Source: Pycnococcus provasolii (lineage: Eukaryota > Chlorophyta > Pseudoscourfieldiophyceae > Pseudoscourfieldiales > Pycnococcaceae). From it: DNA of 64,000 nucleotides. Positions 10,493-20,248 of this stretch are shown here, piece after piece (position 1 is the stretch's first letter; every line of letters starts with the position of its first letter). The stretch is taken from NCBI GenBank assembly GCA_938743325.2, contig OW568880.1, positions 372,001-436,000 of the forward strand, given 5' to 3'. Position numbers and translations under genes: made by a program. The notes beneath the pieces are model-generated. The model saw only the letters and a list, made by a program, of their open reading frames with translations. It was not told the origin of the DNA and made no database searches.

Positions 10493-11491
10493 TCGGAAAG
10501 GCTCTCTCTGATCGGAGAATGAGACGAGATTCGGAGGCGGCAGATTCCGATTTTGATCCAAGCGTCGTTCGAGGGGGACGAAACGACACGTCAGTTCAGT
10601 TCTGGCGGCAGATTCGGATCGCCCGAACCCTAACCCTAATCGGTTCGGGGTCTCCCCCCGGGGCCCGGGCCTCTCTGGTCGTACAGGTGAGGGTCACAAG
10701 AGTCCTGAGGCACGCGGCGTGGCTCCGCGGCGAGTACAAGAACGGCGTCAAGGATGACCCGAGCGGAGCCGGCAAGGCGGCTGGCAACGCTTACCTCAAG
10801 AGGAACGCCGGAGCACCCTTCGTATTTGTTCGTCCGAGAGTTCGTCCTTGTATTGTTCCCACCTTTGGGAGACCGGACTCTCAAACTCTACACAGTGAAC
10901 ACCTTTGTCGGCATCTACCACTCGACCAAAAGGAAATCATTTCTTGCGTCGGCTAACGTGCGTGTCGCACGTCCTTCACGGTCACGTCGCCGTTGATGAC
11001 GCCTTCTCCGACGAGAGTCCCTGGGCACTGACTGAACATCGTGGATGTCGATGCTCTTCGGCGGAGCTGAGCGAGCACTTTCCGCTTCGACGTGGTTCTT
11101 GACTTTAATTTCTTTTTCCTTGTTTACAACCGCACACAACTATGGCGTCTAAGGGAGACGGAGATGGAGCCGGGGGCACACAAGAACAATCAGCGCTACG
11201 CGCTACTACACCACGAGGTCCCAGAGGTGTATTCCATCACCGCCATTGAATCTTAGTTGGAGCGGGATCCCAGAAATCCCCTCCACGATGCCACTCAGAA
11301 AATGGGTTCTGCAAGGGATCCCCGTCAGTAGGGGCATCAACCCCACCTCCTCCCCCATCACCTTTTTTTTCAGGACTCATCAAACCACTCGCTCGCATTC
11401 GCATCCAGCTGACGTGGACGTGGACGTGGCGTGGCGTGGCGTGGCGTGGCGACACAAGTCAGCAGTAGAGTACGCACGCACGCACGTATCC
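10493..11491. other. intergenic region between OAT and the HEAT-like gene
   Basis: Divergent gap. Near the OAT side are a CCCTAA array (10623-10640) and a G/C-run segment (10652-10672). From about 10675 to 10960 the + strand has an open frame with protein-like composition (GEYKNGVKDDPSG region) that I cannot assign; it may be decayed coding DNA. Near 11430-11450 is a short TGGCG repeat. An alternative ATG for the HEAT-like gene is at 11288. Confidence 0.35.
10623..10640. repeat. telomere-like CCCTAA array, upstream of OAT
   Basis: Two to three units of CCCTAA on the + strand, 131-148 bases upstream of the OAT start codon. Confidence 0.7.
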
Positions 11492-12442
11492 ATGACTTCG
11501 CACGCTCGCACGCGCCACGCCTCGTACGCCGCGCACGTCTCATTCGCGTGCAGGGCCGTGTCAGCTGTGCTGGACGTTCTCCTACTGGAGGGAGACGCAC
11601 CGTCCACGTCAAAGTCAAAGAGAAGTGCCTTGGGGACGACTCCTCAGGCTCGAACCGAAACACTGCGTGCACTCGCGCTCGTGTGCAAGCCCATGCGTAA
11701 AGTCGTCGTGCTCGCCGCCGAGCGCGCGAAGCTTGCGCGCATCATACGAAACGACTATTGGAATCAATACGACAGTCAGCGGCATCGTGGCAGCGTGCCC
11801 GCAGAAGTGCTCGGCCGCAACGTCGAAGAACTCGTCCACATCATGACGAGTCTGAGTGCGGAGAATGATTTTACGTCGCAAAAGCACGCGGCGCTTCTCT
11901 TCAGCGATCTCAACGACGATGACGCTCGACCCTACATGCGTCACGTAGCCGCCCTTTTGGATACCCGATCGAATACCGACTGGGCGATCGCCGAAATCGG
12001 AAAGCGTGACGCGTGGGAGTTTGCCTCTAATCTAGCTTCCCTCAGGAACACGACTTATGCGCTCGCGGCGACGCGTTCGCTGAGCATGCTCGGCTCAAAG
12101 GGTGTGCCATTCCTCAAATCCTTCTTGAAGGACGACTCGTGGCACGTTCGGAGCTCGGCGTTGGGCCTACTCGGTCATCGACGTAGCTGTGAGCACCTTG
12201 GCGCCTTCGTCGAGTGCTTGGAGGATGCTGAGTACGGCGTTCGCCTGTTAGCACTACGCACTATCGCCGAGAGTGTCGGCGGCGCACGCCCTGAGCAACG
12301 GGACATACTTCACGCCTTATCGACGAAGCTCGCGACGATTTTGAGCACAACGAAACGTCAGGATATCTCGTATTGCCGTGCTTGTGAAGCGCTCGCGAAC
12401 ACCGCGAAGGCGCTCGCTACTCTCCAGCACTCGTTCCATTGA
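11492..12442 (+). CDS. HEAT-repeat-like protein
   Basis: 316 residues from the ATG at 11492; an in-frame ATG at 11288 would add 68 residues of compositionally odd sequence, so I prefer the shorter form. The second half consists of paired helices with the HEAT/armadillo feel (SWHVRSSALGLLGH, EYGVRLLALRTIAES). The N-terminal 70 residues, with LRALALVCKPMRKVV, recall the start of F-box or ankyrin-type algal proteins but carry no firm motif. The likely role is protein-protein scaffolding; the partner is unknown. There is no targeting signal. Confidence 0.6.
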   Translation: MTSHARTRHASYAAHVSFACRAVSAVLDVLLLEGDAPSTSKSKRSALGTTPQARTETLRALALVCKPMRKVVVLAAERAKLARIIRNDYWNQYDSQRHRGSVPAEVLGRNVEELVHIMTSLSAENDFTSQKHAALLFSDLNDDDARPYMRHVAALLDTRSNTDWAIAEIGKRDAWEFASNLASLRNTTYALAATRSLSMLGSKGVPFLKSFLKDDSWHVRSSALGLLGHRRSCEHLGAFVECLEDAEYGVRLLALRTIAESVGGARPEQRDILHALSTKLATILSTTKRQDISYCRACEALANTAKALATLQHSFH

Positions 12443-12540
12443 CGAAAGTTGTTGTTGAAGACTGTAAATCACACACACACACACATACACACACATCAGT
12501 GCTGTATTGTAGAAAACCACGTGACATTTTACCTACTACG

Positions 12541-12559
12541 GGGGTTAGGGTTAGGGTTA
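12541..12559. repeat. telomere-like TTAGGG array upstream of PDCD5
   Basis: GGGGTTAGGGTTAGGGTTAC on the + strand, ending about 94 bases before the PDCD5 ATG; a further GGGTAGGGTTCGG follows. A CA-rich microsatellite lies just upstream (about 12471-12495). Confidence 0.75.
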
Positions 12560-12652
12560 CCGGGTAGGGTTCGGCATTTTTTTCTGCGAAAAAGCCGCGT
12601 CATTTTCTCCCCCTCTTTTTTCTCATTTCCTCATTTTCATTCCCGGAGCAGC

Positions 12653-13078
12653 ATGGACCCGATGTCCGATCCGCAGTTGGAGGCGATCCGCCAAGCGCGC
12701 ATGCAGCAGCTGCAGGCTGGTGGTGGTGGTGGTGGTGGTGGTGGTGGTGGTGGTATGAGTGGTGGTGGTGGCGCGGGTGGCACGCAGGAGGACGAGGCGG
12801 AGAAGCAACGTGAGATGGAACAAAAAAGGCAGGACATGCTTGCGAGGTGCATGCAGCCCGCGGCGAGGGAACGTCTGCACCGTGTCGCTCTCGTGAAGCC
12901 TGAGAAGGCACGTGGCGTCGAGCAGATGATTCTCATGATGGCGAGCAAGGGCCAGCTGATGGAGCAGGTATCTGAGGAGCGTTTGATTCAGCTTCTCGAG
13001 AGCATCAGTCAGCGCGAGGGGAGTGCGTCGGTGACGATAACGCGGAAACGCGTCAACGTCATGGACGACGACTGGTAA
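12653..13078 (+). CDS. PDCD5: PDCD5 family protein
   Basis: 141 residues from the ATG at 12653, close to the usual length of about 125. It matches human PDCD5 (TFAR19): N-terminal basic helix, then RLHRVALVKPEKARGVEQMI (the family's LALVKPEK motif), GQLMEQVSEERLIQLLESIS and the C-terminal VTITRKRVNVMDDDW. A glycine block (GGT repeat, about 12720-12775) is inserted after the first helix, where animal proteins have a short linker. In other eukaryotes PDCD5 binds chromatin factors and the chaperonin CCT. Confidence 0.95.
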   Translation: MDPMSDPQLEAIRQARMQQLQAGGGGGGGGGGGGMSGGGGAGGTQEDEAEKQREMEQKRQDMLARCMQPAARERLHRVALVKPEKARGVEQMILMMASKGQLMEQVSEERLIQLLESISQREGSASVTITRKRVNVMDDDW

Positions 13079-13500
13079 TCAATAGAAAAATAAACGACAA
13101 GAAATTAAAAAACATAAACACACATCTATCAACGTTACACCACTATCGTAGACTCTTCACACAACATTTATTCTTTCATTCATTCAAACAACAACACACA
13201 TACATACGCATATGTACACGTATTTTTTACACATGCACACATACATACTGTGGGCGCGCACACAGAAAAAGCACACACAAACAAACACGACCAGCGGACC
13301 AGGAAGGAAGAACCCGAGCCCTAACAGTAAAACCCAACCCCTAACCCGAATCCCTAACCCCTAACCCCTAACCCCTAACCCCTAACCCGAATCCTCCTCC
13401 CAACTAACCCCGAATAATCACTCCCTGTTCCTCCTCAGAACTCCTTCCCTCCCTCCGCTACCAACCTATAACACTTGTGTTTCTTGTACAAGCTTTCATC
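13079..13500. other. intergenic region with CA-rich tract and telomere-like array
   Basis: The first 250 bases are AT/CA-rich, with many ACACA and ACATAC steps, and probably hold the PDCD5 3' end. From about 13310 the composition turns to CCCTAA-like repeats (listed separately), leading into the helicase promoter. No coding potential seen. Confidence 0.5.
13331..13390. repeat. telomere-like CCCCTAA array upstream of the UvrD-type helicase
   Basis: About eight units of CCCTAAC or CCCCTAAC, interrupted by CCCGAATC variants, 111-170 bases before the helicase ATG. Confidence 0.8.
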
Positions 13501-13926
13501 ATGGCGGCGGTGCATTCTTCTCTCCACATGACTAGAAGTCTGCACATGACTTCAAAGGTGCTCCGTTGCCGTGCACATTGTCGTGGAACACGTGCACCTC
13601 TTAGATCCTCAGGCTTTGGCTTTGGCTTTGGCGGCTTTGGTGGCTTGAATGGATTCTCGTATGGATTTTCAGCTCGTGCGCTTTTTGTTGTGGGTCATGA
13701 TGGTCAGGATCAGGATCATGAATTTGGTGGGTGTGGTTTGGTCGGCTCTTGGCTTTCTTCCCCATCTCATGTACCATCTCATGTACACCACCATCTCAAG
13801 CGGGGGAGAGCTTTGAGTCATCATCAGCACGCTTTGAGAGCGATGTCATCACTCTCATCACTGCGATCAACACGGCGTTTCAATCAATCAACAGTGCGTT
13901 CTCCTGGTGCTTTTCAGAGTCGGCGA

Positions 13927-13960
<34 letters not shown>

Positions 13961-16302
13961 AGACACTCTCCAGTCTTGACGCGCACGGATCGTCGTTCGC
14001 ATCGCCGTCGGATTTTCTCGACCAGAACGATGAAGCAGACAGCGAATCGAATATTCCAGGAATGGCGTCGTCTACCTCACCCTCTGCATCAAAAAAGCTC
14101 GTGAACTATGCAGATGGCATGAGCGACGAACAGCTGAAAGCCGTGCTCGCTCCGGACGGTGCCGTGAGCGTCAAGGCGGGTCCGGGAAGTGGGAAGACGC
14201 GCGTGCTGGCAGCGCGAGCGGCACACCTCGTCACAAACGAAGGGTTTATGCCGTGGCAGGTGCTTTGCATCACCTTCACGCGAAAGGCGGCGGGGGAACT
14301 GCGCGACCGACTCAAAACATTTCTTGGCGCAGAGACGGCGAGCCGCGTACACGCGGGCACGTTCCACTCCGTGTGCGCCCGCATTCTCAGGCGCGAGGTT
14401 GAGAATAGGCTGGTGCTGCGCAAAACCGGGCGAACGGCTGACTTCGTGGTGTTCGACGCAGGCGACAGCATCGGCACCATGAGACAGGTGCTCGAAGAGC
14501 AGATGTTTTTTACACCCAAGCAGAGCTTGGAGACTGCTCCGAAGTTGATCTCGAGACTTGGGCGCGAACGATCATTCGGTGAGATGCCAATCATGCGTAG
14601 GGACGAGGTTCAACTATACGTCGAGGCGAAGAACCGATACGAACGCGCGCTGATCGCATCCAACGCCTTTGACTTTGACCAGCTGCTCAGCCATACGTCC
14701 ATGCTGCTCCGCGATGATCCTGATGCACTGCGTGACTACCGCGAGCGCTGGCCGCATATTCTCGTCGACGAGTTTCAGGATACCAACTCTATACAGTATG
14801 ACATAGTGGCACGCCTTGCGGGCGCTCGCAGCACGACAGCTGCTGATGTAGGAATGGAAGGCGGGAAGAAGAATGACGTGCGCGCGAGCTCCCTCTTCGT
14901 CGTCGGCGATACAGACCAGGCTATCTATGGCTGGCGCGGCGCTAACGTCGAGAACATGCGCGTGAACCTCAGCAGGGACTTTCCCGCGGTGGAGTCTCTG
15001 CACCTCAGTGCCAACTACCGAAGTACTCCGCAGGTGGTACGCGCGGCGTCAGGCGTTCTGAGTGGGCAGTCACGTGGCAACCTTCAACAATCGCGTGCAA
15101 ACTTCAGCATCAGGGCGCATCGTCCATCTGGCTTGCCAGTGCACGTCGGGAGTTTCGACGACGACGTTACGGAAGCTGATGCGATTTCGCGCGAGGCAAT
15201 GTGGCTCGCGGAGCACCGTGGCGTGTCGTACAGTGACATGGCTGTGCTGTATCGCACGAATCGGCAGGCGCGAAGCCTCGAGGCGGCGATGGCGAGTCGT
15301 GGCGTGCCGCATATCGTGGTTGGCAGTACCTCCTTCTTCCAGAAGAAGGAGGTGAAAGACGTGCTTTCGTACCTGCGTCTGGCGTCCAACCCGCACGACA
15401 CTTCTTCCTTCGCACGTGTGCTGAACGTGCCGCCGCGCGGCCTCGGTCCCAAGGCACTGGACGAGGTGAAGAAGCTGGCGGCGAAGCGAGGCATGTCTGC
15501 CGCGTCGATGGTGCTTGCATTTGACGGTGCGGCGTGGGAGCCGAAGGGCGAGCTTGCCGAGGCGGTAGGTGCGCGTGTCGCGAAGGGCATTCGCGACTTT
15601 CGCGATATCGTGCAGTCTGTGGCGGAATCTGCGAATCGTGGCGACGACGCCAGTGACGTCGTCAGGCTTGCGATTGACAGATCGGGCTTTCGAGACTGGC
15701 TTCTGCCCGATGCGGGAACGTCGAAGGGTAAGAAGATGTCGAAGGATAAGCTCGATGAAAACATGAAGCGCTGGAGCAATCTTGACAATCTCGTGGATGT
15801 TGCGCGAGGTGTGCAGGCTGCGGTATTGGACGATGACGACTTTCTGCAAGAGGATGTAAGCGGTGATGCGGACGAGAATGGCGGCAGCAATACTCTTGCC
15901 GACTTCCTCGAGCGCATTGCGGTGTTCGCGGACGACAGCCAAGATGCGGATGAGAAGGATGATCAAGCTGTGCGTCTCATGACGCTCCACTCGGCAAAGG
16001 GCCTTGAGTTCGACGTGGTATTTCTCTGCGGGATGAACGAGGGCCTGCTCCCTCACGCCATTTCATTGAATGACGACGACGGCATAAGAAGCAAGGAGAT
16101 GCGAGTGAACGAGGAACGGAACCTCGCATTCGTGGGAATAACGCGCGCCAAGTCAATGCTTTACCTCACGCACCACAAAACTTCCTCCGCAAGTCGATTT
16201 GAGGGGTCTGACGCGCTTCCAAGTCGATTTCTCGATGACGCACTGAGAGGCTTGAAGGAGGTGGGTGTTGGTGATGACGATACGTGGTTCCTGTACCAGT
16301 AG
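13501..16302 (+). CDS. UvrD/Rep-type superfamily 1A DNA helicase, organelle-type leader
   Basis: 933 residues from the ATG at 13501. All SF1A motifs are visible: Walker A AGPGSGKT, motif Ia FTRKAAGELRDRL, motif II DEFQDTN, motif III GDTDQAIYGWRGA, motif IV LSANYRST, then TLHSAKGLEFDVVFLCG and EERNLAFVGITRAKS. It should be an ATP-driven 3'-to-5' translocase of the PcrA/UvrD/Srs2 kind; land plants have an SRS2-like homologue. The first 190 residues have no helicase motif. They are rich in R and S with a long polyserine run (TCG repeat, about 13926-13960), consistent with a mitochondrial or plastid presequence. The stop is 61 bases from the stop of the convergent PhyH-like gene. Confidence 0.93.
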
Positions 16303-16363
16303 TATAAGTGTTATATGCAAGAAAAATCGATTTTACATTTGACGCTTTTATTTTTTTTGTCAG

Positions 16364-17467
16364 TCACTCGAGTGGTTCGAATGGCTCGAATGGCGTCGTG
16401 GGTGGTCGCTGCAGCCAGTTGTCGGCGGACCACGTTTGACTTCCGTCAACGACATGGAGAGAGTAGGCGTGCCTGCTTGAAGAGGACGTGTTGGGGTAGG
16501 ACATGTGAACGAGAGCTCCGTTCAGAAGCACCATGTCGCCCGCCTGCACAGGAACGGGTATGAAGTCGTCGAGCGTGTAGTCGGGCAGCGGTGCGTCGAA
16601 GTACACCGGACCAGTTCCCGTCGGGTCATTCTCCTTCTCTCCCAGCCCACTCCCGCCACGCGACGCGCGCCTGCGAAACCGTCTCGCTATTTCCGTGTTG
16701 TGTGACTTCGGCAGCACCCATAGACACCCGTTTTTCTCGTGCGCCTCCTCGAGTGCGAGCCATAGACCGACGCACGTTGGCGTTGGTTCCGTGGCGAGGA
16801 ACGTGCTGTCTTGGTGCACTTTGACTTCTCCTCCGATGCGCGGTTGTTTGCATATGTACATGGACTTTATTAGTTTTGGTTAGTGTGTGTGTGTGTGTGT
16901 GTGTTTTGGTTAGAGGATGGTTGAGAGCTAGCTTCGCTGAGACTGTGCACTCCGTACCTGCACAGGCGTCGCATTTTTCACGCCGACGGTTCGACACACT
17001 TGCTTGATTTTGTCACTCCTTGAGAATTCGCGGAACACGGGGTCGACGTCGTGCATGGCGTGTCCAATTTTGTTGATTGCGAGGTCAATTTGCGGCACAA
17101 GAATATTTCCTTCCGCGTCCACGGCATCTTCTTCGAGGAAACATGAGACTTTATGTGCGGAAGACAAAAAGTAGTCGTCACTCGTCGTAGATTGCTTATT
17201 GTCACGCGTGGTAAAAACGTGAGGTGCCGAACCATCTTCCTCCGAGGAGGAGGAGGAGAAGGCGAGCATGATTTCAGACGCACGTGAACGCAGTTTAGAG
17301 ACTTCTTCTGACGAGGCGAATTCGCGAAGAACGACATAGCCTTCTTGTAAGTACGAACGCAGGTACGACGCTGACGCTGACGACGCTGGTGATGCTGACG
17401 CTGGTGACGCTGACGCTGGTGACGACGCTGGTGATGCTGGTGACGCTGGTGACGCTGGTGACGCCAT
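16364..17467 (-). CDS. phytanoyl-CoA dioxygenase (PhyH) family protein, two exons
   Basis: Exon 1 is 17467-16958 and exon 2 is 16864-16364, joined in phase 0 across a 93-base GT-AG intron, giving 336 residues. The splice restores the family junction TPVQ/SMYICKQPRIGGEVKVHQDS, closely like animal PHYHD1. Fe(II) ligands are visible: HQD (H-x-D) and the distal His in LVHMSYPN; the following R in SSSRHAYSLHVVDG is the likely 2-oxoglutarate-binding arginine. The N-terminus carries a repeated SPA run (about 17375-17460) of microsatellite origin. Predicted to be a 2-oxoglutarate-dependent oxygenase; substrate unknown. Confidence 0.9.
16865..16957 (-). other. spliceosomal intron of the PhyH-like gene
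   Basis: Donor CAG/GTACGG and acceptor AATAAAG/TCC on the minus strand. A CTAAT-like branch point lies just before the acceptor, and the intron contains a CA microsatellite. The frame is closed by stops if it is retained. Confidence 0.85.
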
Positions 17468-17553
17468 AGACTACCTTTTTTTTCTCGGTTTTGCCGGGCG
17501 ACGATTCTGCCCGCGGGGGAAAAGAACAAGAGAAGGAACAGGTGGGGAGGCGA

Positions 17554-17580
17554 TTAGGGTTAGGGTTAGGGTTAGGGTTA
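17554..17580. repeat. telomere-like TTAGGG array upstream of the PhyH-like gene
   Basis: Four perfect TTAGGG units plus TTA on the + strand, 87-113 bases upstream of the PhyH-like ATG and 27 bases from the stop of the next gene. Confidence 0.85.
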
Positions 17581-17606
17581 CTTACCCTTATTTCTTTCTC
17601 CACCTT

Positions 17607-18305
17607 TTAGGCTCCTTCGTCCATGCCCGCGGCTTTCTTGTAGTGGTCCGTGACGGTGTCGACATTACACCCGTACGTCGCCCAGCACGCCTTCAGCGCG
17701 TCGCCCTCCAAGCCCTCGCACTCCTTCAACGCCTCGCGAATGTCCTGGTAGTCGCACACGCCGTCCGCACCCCCGCCCGCGTGCGTGAACTTGTCCTCCA
17801 TCATGCGCCTCTGCTCCGCGGTCAACTCGTGCTGCTCGGAATCAGACGCAGCGTTTTCGTCGATGCCGGCAGCTTTCCTGTAGTGGTCCGTGACGGTGTC
17901 CACATTACAGCCGTACGTTGCCCAGCACGCCCTCAGCGCGTCGCCCTCCAGTCCCTCGCACTCCTTCAACGCCTCGCGAATGTCCTGGTAGTCGCACACG
18001 CCGTCCGCACCCCCGCCCGCGTGCGTGAACTTGTCCTCCATCATGCGCCTCTGCTCCGCGGTCATTTCGTGCTCCTGCTGCTGCTTTTCTGACGCGCGAG
18101 CAACTATGAGCCTATGATTCTTCGACGAATGTTTTGCTAGGACGAGTGATGACGAGGGCGAGCATGTGTGCTGGCAAAGGTAGGAAGGCAACCTTGATGA
18201 TGATCGCAAATAAGTGCGCGAACCTCCTTGGGACTTTCCAACACCAACAAGCAGAGACCTTTTTTGTGGTAGAGACGGACTTTTACCTATACAGAGAAGG
18301 TTCAT
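17607..18305 (-). CDS. plastid-type protein with a duplicated 80-residue Cys module
   Basis: 232 residues from the ATG ending at 18305. The first 75 residues, rich in S, R and L and ending in VARAS, look like an algal plastid transit peptide. Two near-identical modules follow, 240 bases apart (80 residues): TAEQRRMMEDKF, GGGADGVCDYQDIREALKEC, LEGDAL, ACWATYGCNVDTVTDHY. Each has four cysteines in the order C...C...C...C, which could form disulfides. The arrangement of paired Cys next to W and V recalls CP12, but the AWD.VEEL signature is absent, so I do not name it CP12. A TCGTA pentamer repeat (about 18306-18330) lies directly upstream of the start. Confidence 0.75.
   Translation of the reverse strand: MNLLCIGKSPSLPQKRSLLVGVGKSQGGSRTYLRSSSRLPSYLCQHTCSPSSSLVLAKHSSKNHRLIVARASEKQQQEHEMTAEQRRMMEDKFTHAGGGADGVCDYQDIREALKECEGLEGDALRACWATYGCNVDTVTDHYRKAAGIDENAASDSEQHELTAEQRRMMEDKFTHAGGGADGVCDYQDIREALKECEGLEGDALKACWATYGCNVDTVTDHYKKAAGMDEGA
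17639..18069. repeat. 240-base direct tandem duplication inside the Cys-module gene
   Basis: The segments at about 17639-17829 and 17879-18069 are nearly identical at the DNA level, differing at only a handful of mostly silent positions. This indicates a recent duplication or ongoing conversion. Confidence 0.85.
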
Positions 18306-18989
18306 CGTATCGTATCGTATCGTATCGTATCTAACAGAAAAATGATAACTATGATGATGATCACAAGCAAGAAACAGAAGAATGATATTATTCGAGCACA
18401 ATGAAACACGTTCTTCTAGCTAGGGTAGGGCCAAAAGCTGTGCTGACTCGGACTGTCGGATGGTCTGGTCTGGCAGGCAACTACTCAACGGACAACGGGT
18501 GGGTCCCCGGGGCCCCCGGGGGGTTTCCAGGGGCCGAGGTCGTTTTCGCGCGGGCCCCTCCTATGAAAAAACCTTATTTTACCAACGGGATTCGCACCCT
18601 TGTAAACTTTATTTTAGGATCGGCATCTTTCAATCGAAATCGGCATCGGCAAGCTGTGTGTGGGATTCAGTTTGTTCAAGAGTCGCCCGAACCCGAACCC
18701 TAACCCGAACCCGAACCCTAACCCTAACCCTAATCGTTCGGGTTTCTTGGTTCGTTTCGGGGGGGCATTTACTATCATAATTACTATTAGGACAAGCGCC
18801 GTTTCGGAATTCTACAACGGAACGTAACTTCTAAAACATAGGTCTGGTACTGAACTGAACTGAACTGAACTGGTAGTGTACGGTACGGTAAACCTTCTTG
18901 CCCCAACTCGATCGATCGATTGATGGCGCACGTGCTGTCGAAGAAGAAGTAAGAAGAAGATTGAGAAGAAGTCCGACTTCTTGAACTTG
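18306..18989. other. divergent intergenic region with G/C runs and telomere-like array
   Basis: It contains a TCGTA pentamer repeat next to the Cys-module start, a G/C-run segment (about 18500-18535), a CCCGAA/CCCTAA array (18686-18741) and ACTGA repeats (18850-18872). Short open frames at 18401-18780 are not recognisable. Confidence 0.4.
18686..18741. repeat. mixed CCCGAA/CCCTAA telomere-like array
   Basis: About nine hexamers alternating CCCGAA and CCCTAA on the + strand, about 250-300 bases before the ATG at 18990. The C-to-T alternation suggests partly degenerated telomere-type repeats. Confidence 0.75.
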
Positions 18990-20231
18990 ATGATGGGGAA
19001 GCCTCCTCCTCTTAACCTTAGCAGCAACAACAAGAAGAAGTGGTGGCGATGGACTTCTTCCTCTAAGTCTAGTCCTGCTGCTGGTGGTGGTGGTGGTGAA
19101 CATGTGGATGGTGATGAAAAGAATCAAAAGATAGCAAAGAAGGCAGCTTCCTCCTCGTCGTCGATTTTCCATGTGCAAAGCAATCAGAATCTGAATCAAA
19201 TTACGCAAAAGATGACGCGCGGGTCGGCGCAGGAGGGGGTAGGTCGGCAGAACAAAAAAGAGAAGAAGAAATGGCGGTGGTGGCGCGCGTGGCGAAACCC
19301 GGCAGCGTCCTGCTTCGTTGCGATGGAGGAGGTGGTGGTTGTGAGCAATTATGAGCAGCAGCAGCAGCTACATAGTGGCAGCGGCGGCGGTGGTGGTAAT
19401 CAGATACACGTCTGCACAAACCCATTCGAAACGCAACGACAAGAATTCAAAGACGACGACGATGGTGGAATTCTGGCACGACTCAATACAGCCATCACAG
19501 ATATTCGGCGAACGCGAAGAGAGGAGGCAGACCGTGATGACGACGACGACGACGTGGGCAGCAATAATAGTAGTAATGGTGGTGGTGGTGGTGGTGATGG
19601 TGGATACAATACCATCAAAGTCGTGCTGACGAACTACGACGACGACGACAATGACGACGACGACGACGACGAAATCTTTGCACCTTCAGCAATACAACAA
19701 CAACCACGAACATTCACAGAATTTCACAACGCGATGAAGAAGGAAGTGCCGGCAGAGTCCACGCCTGGACGACAACAACAAAAGCTACCACGACTGCGTG
19801 AAAACGGTGGTGGAAATGATGATGATGAAGAAGAGGAGGGTGTTGTGACAAAAGTCTGGCGAAAATTGACGCGTGGTGGTGGCGGAGCTGCTCATCACCG
19901 ACAGACGACGGAAGAAATGTTGCGAAAGTACGACGACGACGACGACAACGTGTTATCACCGCCGCCGCCGTCAAATCAGCAGGAGGGTGAGGGTGTAGTC
20001 ACAGCTATTTGGCGCAAACTGACGCGTGTTGCTGTCAAGGAGGAGGAAGAGATGATGGCGACGACGAGCCCGTCAAATCCGTTCTTTGATGATGGTGGTG
20101 GTGGTGAGGACGTGGTTGTGGTTGGCAGAACATCTCGATGGCGTACCTTCTTTGCTATTGGCGTGGCTGCAAAAGTATGTTTTGTTGTGGTGGGACTGCT
20201 CGTGTACTACTTGTGTTACTACCGTCAATAA
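18990..20231 (+). CDS. acidic low-complexity protein with a C-terminal membrane anchor
   Basis: 413 residues from the ATG at 18990 (the frame is open upstream only through a TTG). I do not recognise a family. It is dominated by D, G, S and Q runs encoded by trinucleotide repeats. Two copies of a short motif, GVVTKVWRKLTRG and GVVTAIWRKLTRV (near 19845 and 20000), stand out as the only ordered element. A final hydrophobic helix (VAAKVCFVVVGLLVYYL) ends six residues before the stop, as in tail-anchored proteins. Only 17 bases separate its stop from that of the convergent secreted protein gene. Presence of a long uninterrupted frame and the anchor support a real gene. Confidence 0.6.
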   Translation: MMGKPPPLNLSSNNKKKWWRWTSSSKSSPAAGGGGGEHVDGDEKNQKIAKKAASSSSSIFHVQSNQNLNQITQKMTRGSAQEGVGRQNKKEKKKWRWWRAWRNPAASCFVAMEEVVVVSNYEQQQQLHSGSGGGGGNQIHVCTNPFETQRQEFKDDDDGGILARLNTAITDIRRTRREEADRDDDDDDVGSNNSSNGGGGGGDGGYNTIKVVLTNYDDDDNDDDDDDEIFAPSAIQQQPRTFTEFHNAMKKEVPAESTPGRQQQKLPRLRENGGGNDDDEEEEGVVTKVWRKLTRGGGGAAHHRQTTEEMLRKYDDDDDNVLSPPPPSNQQEGEGVVTAIWRKLTRVAVKEEEEMMATTSPSNPFFDDGGGGEDVVVVGRTSRWRTFFAIGVAAKVCFVVVGLLVYYLCYYRQ

Positions 20232-20248
20232 ACTAGTCTATTATCTAT

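Noticed and set aside
13331-13390. Telomere-like array as a true chromosome end or recent end-to-end fusion
   Set aside because: The array is short and flanked closely by genes on both sides, similar arrays occur at many other promoters, and no head-to-head junction is seen.
17607-18305. Naming the Cys-module protein CP12
   Set aside because: Cys pairs near a Trp and plastid targeting fit, but the AWD.VEEL signature and the C-terminal GAPDH-binding Cys pair are missing.
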